From the NCBI GenBank assembly GCA_017998555.1, contig JAGOCU010000167.1, positions 1 through 5,725 of the forward strand: a stretch of DNA of 5,725 nt, written 5' to 3'. This DNA comes from Thermoflexales bacterium. Its GTDB lineage: Bacteria; Chloroflexota; Anaerolineae; J036; Brachytrichaceae. Under the pieces are notes generated by a model, which saw only the letters and a list, made by a program, of their open reading frames with translations, was not told where the DNA came from and made no database searches. The stretch's first letter is position 1. Each line of letters opens with the position of its first letter. Position numbers and translations under genes: made by a program. Of this stretch, positions 1 to 4,897 are shown piece after piece.

Positions 1-1298
1 AGACCGGCAATGGCCAGCGCCAGCGCGCGAGCGATTTCGTGGGGACTGACTCCCGCAGCGCGGGTCTCGGCCGCGGCCAGCTCTGGATGCCCAAGACGGG
101 CCAGCGTCACGAGCCCGCGCGCCACCGGATGATCGTAGAGCGGGCGCGATGGCCGCACGGCGCGCACGCGCAGCCCAGCGCCGCGCAGGCGCTCCTCGAG
201 TTCAAACCGGAGCACGTCTTCCACGTAGGGCGCCAGCACGGCAATCTCACCGGCCGGCACGCCCTGCCCGATCAGCGCGAGGATCTGGTCGGCGGTGGCC
301 TGCACCATTGACACCCAGAACTTGCTCTTTGACGCCAGCAGCGTCACCTGCGGCCAGCGCGACCCGGCCGCCCGAACCCCGAACGGCGCTTCAGCCGGCG
401 CCGCCACAACTGACGCGAGCGCCCGCCCAAACGCCGACATGGGCCGCTGATCGAGCGCAGCCGGAGCTTCCTCAACGATGTCGCAGACCGTCCGCAGGCC
501 GCGGGCTGAACCCGGATCCGCGCCGAGGAAAAGGCGATACCCGCCCGGGTCATCCTCCACCACAATGGCTTCCTCACAGCTCGCGAGCGCCATGCGGATG
601 AAGTCGTGGGCGATCGGCGGAAGCTCCTCAACGTTGTCGATCAGAAGAAATCGGCATTGCTCGGCGATGAACCTCTGATAGGCGGGTTCCACCAGCAGGT
701 GTCTGGCAAACACATCGTGTTGCAGCGAGAAATCCAGCGCACCGTGGTCAAGACAGAAGCGCCGGAACTCCAGCGCGATTTCTTGCGCCCGCTGGTAGGC
801 CAGCAGCCGGCGGGGATCGCCCGACCAGGCTGCGCCAAGACGCGCCGCGATTTCGTCCAGGCCAAAGCCAGCCAGGGCGGCCTTGTGCGCATTGTCCAGA
901 AGTTGCCCAAGCAGACGCGGCCGGGTGAGCCTGAGCTCGTCGAAGTCGGTGATGCGCGGATCGACGATTCGATTCAGAAAGTACTGGGCCGCCTCGACGT
1001 CGATAAACGCCGGCTCCCGGCTCGGATCGGCAAAGCCGGCGGTCTGCGCCACGAGCGGGAAAAAAAGGCCCACATGCTGTTGGACCAGACCGTAAAAGGT
1101 GCCAATCCTTGGCTGACCAAAGGTCCCAGTGGCAGCGGCGGCTCCAAGCGCGTCACGAAAGCGCCCGGCCTGCGGCCGGCTTGCCGACAACGCGAGAATC
1201 CGGTCGGGGCGCACGCCACGTCCAAGCCAGTCAACCAACTGGGCGGCAAGCCGAGTGGTCTTGCCACTCCGCGGTGGGCCGTGCAGATATACCCTCAC
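1..1298 (-). CDS. UvrD/AddB-type superfamily I helicase-like protein, N-terminal part (truncated by window edge)
   Basis: The minus-strand frame stays open from a GTG at 1298 to the left edge (432 codons); the C-terminus lies outside. The GTG is chosen because an in-frame TGA sits four codons upstream and a GAAGG Shine-Dalgarno (1305-1309) precedes it by 6 nt. Visible motifs: Walker A GPPRSGKTT (residues 7-15), a motif Ia-like ILALSAS (34-40), GTFYGL (66-71, where UvrD proteins have TFHxF), a Walker B-like LLIDN (218-222), a motif III-like segment DDPGGYRLFLGAD (249-261), and a domain 2-like EIAVLAP followed by a helical segment (about 351-400). Motif order fits the UvrD/RecB/AddB group, which unwinds DNA or acts in double-strand break processing. 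The Walker B glutamate is replaced by N222 and the usual motif III glutamine is absent, recalling AddB, which keeps Walker A but is not a working helicase. An AddB-like nuclease subunit or a divergent UvrD helicase are both possible. It lies 51 nt downstream of greA on the same strand. Confidence 0.8.
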   Translation of the reverse strand, partial: MRVYLHGPPRSGKTTRLAAQLVDWLGRGVRPDRILALSASRPQAGRFRDALGAAAATGTFGQPRIGTFYGLVQQHVGLFFPLVAQTAGFADPSREPAFIDVEAAQYFLNRIVDPRITDFDELRLTRPRLLGQLLDNAHKAALAGFGLDEIAARLGAAWSGDPRRLLAYQRAQEIALEFRRFCLDHGALDFSLQHDVFARHLLVEPAYQRFIAEQCRFLLIDNVEELPPIAHDFIRMALASCEEAIVVEDDPGGYRLFLGADPGSARGLRTVCDIVEEAPAALDQRPMSAFGRALASVVAAPAEAPFGVRAAGSRWPQVTLLASKSKFWVSMVQATADQILALIGQGVPAGEIAVLAPYVEDVLRFELEERLRGAGLRVRAVRPSRPLYDHPVARGLVTLARLGHPELAAAETRAAGVSPHEIARALALAIAG

Positions 1299-1304
1299 CG
1301 CCAG

Positions 1305-1309
1305 CCTTC
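1305..1309 (-). promoter_or_regulatory. Shine-Dalgarno of the helicase-like gene
   Basis: The minus strand reads GAAGG followed by six bases and then GTG at 1298. The next in-frame codons upstream lead directly to a TGA stop, so this site settles the GTG as the start codon. Confidence 0.6.
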
Positions 1310-1313
1310 AACT

Positions 1314-1337
1314 CCGGGCTGACGGTTGTCAGTCCGG
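1314..1337 (-). other. Intercistronic hairpin between greA and the helicase-like gene
   Basis: CCGG (1314-1317) pairs with CCGG (1334-1337), and CTGAC (1319-1323) pairs with GTCAG (1328-1332) around a GGTT loop. In the transcribed minus-strand RNA the stem has one C/A mismatch between the two helices. It lies just past the greA stop (1350) and just before the helicase Shine-Dalgarno (1305-1309). No U-tract follows, so it is more likely an mRNA processing or stability element, or a weak attenuator, than a full terminator. Function is inferred. Confidence 0.4.
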
Positions 1338-1349
1338 CACTGATGCGCG

Positions 1350-1823
1350 CTACTTGTTGCTGATGTGGACGATCTTGAACTTCATCAGGCCGCTCGGCGT
1401 CGTCACCGAGACCACCTCATGCAGTTTTCGTCCCAGCAAGGCCTTCCCCATCGGCGATTCGTTGCTGATCTTGCCGTGTTTTGGGTCTGCCTCGGCCGAA
1501 CCGACCAGCGTGTAGTGTTCCTTGTCAGTCGTGCCAACCTCAGTGATGGTCAGTTTGCTGCCCAATCGCACTTCGTTCGAGGGCCCTTTCATCTCGATCA
1601 ATTTGGCGTTGCCCAGAATCGTCTCGATCGTCAGGATGCGGCCTTCCACGAACGCCTGCTCGTTCTTTGCGTCCTCGTACTCCGGATTTTCCTCGGTCTC
1701 CCCTTCCTCCATCGCTTCGTGGAGGCGTTGCGCGACGTCGGAACGCCGCTTGGTCTTCAGGAACTCCAATTCGTCTTCCAACTTCTTGAAGCCTTCGGGA
1801 GTGAGGAATTCGGTTTCGTTCAT
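1350..1823 (-). CDS. greA: Transcription elongation factor GreA
   Basis: The 157-residue product matches the usual GreA length (E. coli 158). GreA enters the secondary channel of RNA polymerase and stimulates cleavage of the backtracked transcript. The N-terminal coiled coil runs from LTPEG (residues 7-11) through the tip GETEENPEY (41-49) to NEQAFVEGRI; the C-terminal FKBP-like domain contains SPMGKALLG and ends KFKIVHISNK. The ATG at 1823 is chosen because MNETEFLTPEG matches GreA N-termini. The only in-frame upstream alternative is a TTG at 1853 inside a terminator U-tract. A weak AGGCGG lies 11 nt before the ATG. At the tip, the acidic pair corresponding to E. coli D41/E44 is E42/E45, so the first residue is glutamate rather than aspartate. 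The gene is divergent from the HAD operon and leads into the helicase-like gene. Family assignment is firm. Confidence 0.97.
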   Translation of the reverse strand: MNETEFLTPEGFKKLEDELEFLKTKRRSDVAQRLHEAMEEGETEENPEYEDAKNEQAFVEGRILTIETILGNAKLIEMKGPSNEVRLGSKLTITEVGTTDKEHYTLVGSAEADPKHGKISNESPMGKALLGRKLHEVVSVTTPSGLMKFKIVHISNK

Positions 1824-1851
1824 AACTTTGGGATCCGCCTGCTGCCCATAC

Positions 1852-1884
1852 AAAAAGGCTGAGTCGCGTCAGATGCCGACTCAG
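1852..1884 (-). terminator. Intrinsic terminator-like hairpin in the greA leader
   Basis: CTGAGTCG (1859-1866) and CGACTCAG (1877-1884) form a perfect 8-bp stem around a 10-nt loop. In the minus-strand RNA the stem is followed by CC and then five U (1856-1852). The U-tract exists only for leftward transcription. The element lies between the predicted greA promoter (-10 at 1916-1921) and the greA ATG (1823), so it would stop transcription before the gene. No gene ends just upstream on this strand, so a leader attenuator is the simplest reading. Confidence 0.7.
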
Positions 1885-1915
1885 TCCAGATGACGGGCGA
1901 ATATTACGTCGGATG

Positions 1916-1921
1916 ATTATA
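1916..1921 (-). promoter_or_regulatory. Predicted -10 box of the greA promoter
   Basis: The minus strand reads a perfect TATAAT. A start site about 7 nt downstream (near 1909) would give a leader of roughly 85 nt holding the hairpin at 1859-1884. At 17-bp spacing the -35 region reads TAGCAG, a poor match, so the call rests on the -10 and on position. Confidence 0.5.
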
Positions 1922-1939
1922 GCCCATGGCGCGTGCCTC

Positions 1940-1948
1940 TGCTATAGT
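1940..1948 (+). promoter_or_regulatory. Predicted extended -10 (TGcTATAGT) of the HAD-holin-rluD operon
   Basis: TATAGT (1943-1948) is preceded by TGC, giving an extended -10 that can work without a good -35; none is visible. Only 10 nt separate the box from the ATG at 1959, so transcription would begin at or within a few bases of the start codon. No Shine-Dalgarno is present in that gap. This supports leaderless or near-leaderless translation and argues against the in-frame ATG at 1926, which lies upstream of this promoter. Confidence 0.5.
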
Positions 1949-1958
1949 CCGTCGTCGC

Positions 1959-2798
1959 ATGATCCGCTTCAGCAATATCCAGAATCTCATCATCGACATG
2001 GACGGCGTGTTGTGGCGGGGCGAACAGCCCCTGCCGCGCCTGCCCGAGTTTTTTGACACCTTGCGCGAGCTGGGCGTCCAGTTCGTCCTGGCGACCAACA
2101 ACGCCAGCCGGACCGGAAATCAATACGTGCAGCGGCTGCTGCGCTTTGGCGCCGCCGTCAACGAGGACGAGGTGCTCACCTCGCCGCAGGCCACAGCCGC
2201 CTGGCTGGCGGCCAATGCGCCGAATGCGCGCATCTTCACCATCGGAGAACAGGGGCTCAATTCAGAGTTGACCCGGGCCGGCCTCAAGGTGCTGCAGCCC
2301 GAAGATGCGCAACAAGCCACCCATGTCGTCGTAGGGATTGACCGTGAGATGAACTACGGGAAACTTGTGGAAGCCTGCCTGGCGATTCGCGCCGGCGCGA
2401 CCTTTGTCGGCACCAATCCGGACGTCACCTTTCCGAGCGAACGGGGGATCGTGCCCGGAAACGGGGCGACCCTCGCCGCGCTGGAAGTGTCGACCGGCGT
2501 CAAGCCGATCATCATCGGCAAGCCCCAACCCGAAATGATGGTGCAGGCCCTGGCCAGAATGGGCGGCGACGCGTCAAACACGGCGGTTTTGGGAGATCGT
2601 CTGGATACCGATATCCTGGCCGGTCGGAATGCCGGCCTGCCGACGATCCTGGTGTTGACCGGTGTAAGTGGACGAGACGAGGCGGAGACAGGTCCGATAC
2701 GACCGGATTTCATCTTCAAGGATATCGGCGAAGTCGCCGATGCGCTGCGCGCGTCACGGGAAGCTCTCACCGCGACCGCGCCAAAGGAGAATTCGTGA
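1959..2798 (+). CDS. HAD-IIA (NagD/PGP-type) phosphatase
   Basis: The 279-residue haloacid dehalogenase-superfamily hydrolase has all four motifs: DMDGV (nucleophile D13, acid/base D15), TNNAS (46-50), GKPQ with K188, and GDRLDTDI (212-219, the Mg-binding acidic motif). The segment between motifs II and III, including TNPDVTFPSERG (152-163) and PGNGATLAAL (166-175), is the C2a cap typical of NagD, phosphoglycolate/glycerol-phosphate and p-nitrophenyl phosphatases. It should be a cytoplasmic Mg-dependent phosphatase acting on a small phosphorylated metabolite; the substrate cannot be read from sequence. The ATG at 1959 is preferred over the one at 1926, which adds an Arg/Ala-rich tail and lies upstream of the predicted promoter. 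It is first gene of a plus-strand operon; its TGA overlaps the next ATG by one base. Confidence 0.93.
   Translation: MIRFSNIQNLIIDMDGVLWRGEQPLPRLPEFFDTLRELGVQFVLATNNASRTGNQYVQRLLRFGAAVNEDEVLTSPQATAAWLAANAPNARIFTIGEQGLNSELTRAGLKVLQPEDAQQATHVVVGIDREMNYGKLVEACLAIRAGATFVGTNPDVTFPSERGIVPGNGATLAALEVSTGVKPIIIGKPQPEMMVQALARMGGDASNTAVLGDRLDTDILAGRNAGLPTILVLTGVSGRDEAETGPIRPDFIFKDIGEVADALRASREALTATAPKENS
2785..2790 (+). promoter_or_regulatory. Shine-Dalgarno of the holin-family gene
   Basis: AGGAGA lies inside the 3' end of the HAD gene, 7 nt before the ATG at 2798. The spacing favours this ATG over the GTG at 2795, which would be only 4 nt away. Together with the one-base stop/start overlap it suggests coupled translation. 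Confidence 0.7.
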
Positions 2799-3157
2799 TG
2801 AAACTGCTGCTCCGACTCGGCGTCAATGCCGTCGCCCTTTTTCTGACCGCCCAACTGCTGCCCGGCATCAAGGTGAACGGCGACGTCGGAACCCTGCTTC
2901 TGCTGGCCCTGATCTTCGGCATCGTCAACGCGCTGATCAAACCCATCGTTGAACTGCTAACCTGCCCGCTGGTCATCCTGACAATCGGGCTGTTCGTGCT
3001 GGTCATCAACGGCGCCATGCTGATGCTGACCGCCAGCCTGTCCGGCGGCCGATTGATCGTCGAGGGCTGGGGAACGGCCATTGTGGGCGGCATCATTATG
3101 GGCATCATCAATGTCGTGCTCGAAGCCGTGCTCGGCCTGAACAAGAAGGACGACTGA
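2798..3157 (+). CDS. Phage holin family 4 (PF04020, YvlD-like) membrane protein
   Basis: The 119-residue, highly hydrophobic protein has about four transmembrane segments (roughly residues 4-22, 31-50, 54-80 and 92-113). The helix 2 motif NALIKP (44-49), followed by a short polar link and LLTCPLVILTIGLF (53-66), and the fourth helix with GIINVVLE (102-109) match the family often annotated as 'phage holin family protein' or YvlD. Most members are chromosomal and not linked to phage; no phage gene is present here, so a lysis role is unlikely. Biochemical role is unknown; it acts in the cytoplasmic membrane. The C-terminus is short and charged (NKKDD). The start overlaps the HAD stop (TGATG) and the stop is 6 nt before rluD, so it belongs to the operon. 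Confidence 0.88.
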   Translation: MKLLLRLGVNAVALFLTAQLLPGIKVNGDVGTLLLLALIFGIVNALIKPIVELLTCPLVILTIGLFVLVINGAMLMLTASLSGGRLIVEGWGTAIVGGIIMGIINVVLEAVLGLNKKDD

Positions 3158-3163
3158 GCCGCT

Positions 3164-4174
3164 GTGGCCGTCCGCCGCCTGCAGGCGCCCCGGGCTGACC
3201 GCCTGGACAAGATCGTGGCGGCTGTCTGCGCGGATTTGACCCGCAGCGCAGCCCAGAAACTCATCGCCGGCGGAAGCATTCGGGTGAACGGCCTGTCCCG
3301 CGAGGCGGGAGACCTTGTCCGGCCCGGCGACTGGATCGAGGTCGATGTGCCCGACCCAGTCGACGATGCGCTCAGACCGGAAGCGATCGGCCTTGACGTG
3401 CTGTATGAGGACGCCGACGTTCTGGTCATCAACAAACCGGCCGGGATGGTCGTGCACCCGGGCGCGGGCGTGCGCGGGGGAACCGTCGCGAACGCGATCC
3501 TCAGCTACGCTCCCGAAGCTGCCGATGCCGGCGATGATCCGCAACGACCCGGCATCGTCCATCGGCTGGACAAAGAGACCAGCGGGGTCCTGCTCATCGC
3601 CCGGAACGATGCCGCATTGCAGGCCCTGCAGGCGCAGTTCCAGACGCGCACCATCGAGAAGACCTACCTCGCATTGTGCGTCGGTGACGTCATGCCACCC
3701 GCCGGGCTGATCGACAAGCCGATCGGGCGTGACCCCGGGCATCGTCAGCGCATGGCCGTCGTCGCTTCGGGACGGTCTGCCCAAACCGAGTACACCGTCA
3801 CGCAACGATGGAAGGTGGCTGATGCGGACGGCGTTGCCGAGGCGGTCCTGGGGACACTGGGCCGGGTATCGACGACGGGCGCGGAACGCAAAGCCAAACC
3901 CATGCCGATGGCTTACGCGCTGGTGCGGGCCCGGCCGCGCACCGGGCGCACGCACCAGTTAAGGGTGCATCTCGCTTCGCTGGGATACCCGATCGTCGGG
4001 GATGAGACCTATGGCGCAACCCGGCGTGATCCGCTCAGCAAGAAGCTCGCGCCCCGTCAACTTTTGCACGCGAGCGAACTGCGATTTGCCCTGCCGTCAA
4101 CGGGCGCCGAGTTTCGCGCGCACGCGCCGCTGCCCGCCGATTTTCTGGGGGTGCTTGGCGCGCTGGAGACGTAA
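3164..4174 (+). CDS. rluD: RluD-like 23S rRNA pseudouridine synthase (RluA family)
   Basis: The 336-residue protein has an N-terminal S4 RNA-binding domain (about 13-60, with RSAAQKLIAGGSIRVNG at 27-43) and a RluA-type catalytic domain. It contains VINKPAGMVVHPG (88-100), the catalytic loop HRLDKETSG (133-141, catalytic Asp D136), KTYLALC (166-172) and GRTHQLRVHL (261-270). RluD-type enzymes convert uridines of 23S rRNA helix 69 to pseudouridine during late ribosome assembly; other RluA/RluC-like targets cannot be excluded. It starts at a GTG 6 nt after the holin gene; AAGGA is 13 nt upstream, a poor spacing, so translation may depend on coupling. The catalytic domain carries an extra, poorly conserved stretch at about residues 217-250 (VADADGVAEAV through AKPMP). 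It is the last gene of the plus-strand operon, convergent with the ANTAR regulator. Confidence 0.93.
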   Translation: MAVRRLQAPRADRLDKIVAAVCADLTRSAAQKLIAGGSIRVNGLSREAGDLVRPGDWIEVDVPDPVDDALRPEAIGLDVLYEDADVLVINKPAGMVVHPGAGVRGGTVANAILSYAPEAADAGDDPQRPGIVHRLDKETSGVLLIARNDAALQALQAQFQTRTIEKTYLALCVGDVMPPAGLIDKPIGRDPGHRQRMAVVASGRSAQTEYTVTQRWKVADADGVAEAVLGTLGRVSTTGAERKAKPMPMAYALVRARPRTGRTHQLRVHLASLGYPIVGDETYGATRRDPLSKKLAPRQLLHASELRFALPSTGAEFRAHAPLPADFLGVLGALET

Positions 4175-4192
4175 GCGCGGCGGCAGGTGCAC

Positions 4193-4228
4193 GAGACCTC
4201 GCGGGTCTTTCCAGACCCGCGAAGTCTC
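4193..4228. terminator. Long hairpin between convergent genes, likely bidirectional terminator
   Basis: Two 16-nt arms (4193-4208 and 4213-4228) pair around a TTCC loop. The only imperfection is a C/A mismatch on the plus strand, which becomes a G-U wobble in the minus-strand RNA. It sits in the 61-bp gap between the rluD stop (4174) and the ANTAR gene stop (4236), the expected place for a shared terminator. No U-tract follows in either direction, so termination without a U-tract, or a 3'-end stability role, is inferred. Confidence 0.65.
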
Positions 4229-4235
4229 CAAATCG

Positions 4236-4805
4236 TCACGGTTTCTTCTCGATCAGATCCTGCGAGATACGGCTCATCGTCGTCCGCCGCGCGCGCGCGC
4301 GCATCTGAATCTCGTGATAGGCCTCTTCTTCGCTCAGGCCGGTCTTCATCAGGATGCCCTTGGCCCGATCAATCAGTTTGCGCGAAGTCAGTTTTTCCTC
4401 GAGCTCGACGACCTTCTCCTGCAGCACCCGGCGATCCTGGAAGGTTGCCAGCGCCACCCGCATGGCGGCGACAAGGTCGTCGCGCTTGACGGGCTTGACC
4501 AGGTAACCCTGCACCGGGATGGCTGCCGCCCGATCCAGCAGCGCGTTCTCGTTGTAGGCGGTCAGAATGATGATCGGAATGGGTCGCTGCTTGACAATCT
4601 CGGCAGCCGCGTCAAGCCCATCCCGAAAAGGCATGCGCACATCAAGCAAGGCGATGTCCGGTTCCTCGCGTTGGGCGAGGCTGGCGGCCTCGACCCCATC
4701 CGCGGCGCTATACACGGTATGCCCGAGTTCAGTCAGGATGGCCCGCAGGCCCATCCGGATGATGCTTTCGTCATCGGCGATCAGAACGCGCAACGATTTG
4801 CTCAT
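4236..4805 (-). CDS. REC-ANTAR response regulator (PdtaR-like RNA-binding antiterminator)
   Basis: The 189-residue two-domain protein has an N-terminal receiver domain (about 5-120): acidic pair D11/D12, phosphoacceptor D55 in LLDVRMP, T82 in LTA, and K104 in VKP. A helical linker with coiled-coil character (about 123-140) follows, then a C-terminal ANTAR domain (about 140-186) with RAKGILMKTGLSEEEAY (147-163) and the tail helix around TTMSRISQDLI (175-185). ANTAR proteins, when phosphorylated, bind paired hexaloop RNA hairpins and prevent terminator formation; PdtaR is normally phosphorylated by the histidine kinase PdtaS. No kinase gene is in the window, so the partner is encoded elsewhere or beyond this region. 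The start at 4805 has a good AGGAGA Shine-Dalgarno. It is convergent with rluD and divergent from the SDR gene. Targets are unknown. Confidence 0.95.
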   Translation of the reverse strand: MSKSLRVLIADDESIIRMGLRAILTELGHTVYSAADGVEAASLAQREEPDIALLDVRMPFRDGLDAAAEIVKQRPIPIIILTAYNENALLDRAAAIPVQGYLVKPVKRDDLVAAMRVALATFQDRRVLQEKVVELEEKLTSRKLIDRAKGILMKTGLSEEEAYHEIQMRARARRTTMSRISQDLIEKKP

Positions 4806-4811
4806 ACATAT

Positions 4812-4817
4812 CTCCTG
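4812..4817 (-). promoter_or_regulatory. Shine-Dalgarno of the ANTAR regulator
   Basis: The minus strand reads AGGAGA followed by six bases (TATGTA region) and the ATG at 4805, a near-ideal arrangement. It contrasts with the divergent SDR gene, which lacks one. Confidence 0.65.
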
Positions 4818-4880
4818 AGTGCGTGTGCGTCAATCAGCTCCGAACCTCGTCGCGGAGAAGAGCCGTTGCGTGAATAAAGC

Positions 4881-4886
4881 ATTCTA
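4881..4886 (-). promoter_or_regulatory. Possible -10 box for the ANTAR regulator
   Basis: The minus strand reads TAGAAT, which would give a leader of roughly 70 nt before the ATG at 4805. No good -35 is visible at normal spacing. It overlaps the plus-strand TACAAT by two bases. Weak call. Confidence 0.25.
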
Positions 4887-4890
4887 CAAT
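4885..4890 (+). promoter_or_regulatory. Predicted -10 box of the SDR gene (leaderless)
   Basis: TACAAT is followed by exactly 7 nt and then the ATG at 4898, so the transcription start would coincide with the start codon. No Shine-Dalgarno precedes this ATG. The in-frame ATG at 4889 overlaps the -10 box itself and is therefore an unlikely start. No clear -35 is seen at 16-18 bp spacing. Confidence 0.5.
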
Positions 4891-4897
4891 GACAGTT

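Noticed and set aside
149..601. 150-codon plus-strand open frame
   Set aside because: Arg/Ala/Pro-rich shadow of the helicase-like gene, typical of GC-rich antisense frames.
606..1322. 238-codon plus-strand open frame
   Set aside because: It is antisense to the helicase-like gene, whose frame has recognisable motifs and stays open for 432 codons; the plus product has no recognisable domain.
1824..1853. TTG at 1853 as the greA start
   Set aside because: It lies in the terminator U-tract, adds ten residues not seen in GreA proteins, and the ATG at 1823 matches the family.
1859..1884. ANTAR target hairpin in the greA leader
   Set aside because: The loop is 10 nt, and no second hexaloop hairpin with the AnnGnn pattern precedes it.
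1926..1958. ATG at 1926 as the HAD gene start
   Set aside because: It is upstream of the predicted -10 box, adds an Arg/Ala-rich tail, and HAD-IIA proteins usually begin shortly before the DMDG motif.
2795..2797. GTG at 2795 as the holin-family start
   Set aside because: It is only 4 nt after the Shine-Dalgarno; the ATG at 2798 has 7-nt spacing.
2798..3157. Prophage or lysis cassette suggested by the holin-family protein
   Set aside because: No endolysin, spanin, integrase or structural phage gene is nearby, and PF04020 proteins are mostly chromosomal membrane proteins.
2957..3955. 332-codon minus-strand open frame across the holin and rluD genes
   Set aside because: It lies antisense to two genes with clear family motifs, crosses their boundary, and its own product is low-complexity with no domain.
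4290..4303. GC-alternating run as a Z-DNA or repeat element
   Set aside because: It is explained by Arg/Ala codons in the ANTAR domain and is short.
4823..4838. TTGACG on the minus strand as a -35 for the ANTAR gene
   Set aside because: The matching -10 at 17-bp spacing would overlap the ATG at 4805 and is a poor TATGTA.
4002..4877. 291-codon plus-strand open frame
   Set aside because: It starts inside rluD, crosses the hairpin between genes and runs antisense through the ANTAR regulator, which has a full set of receiver residues.
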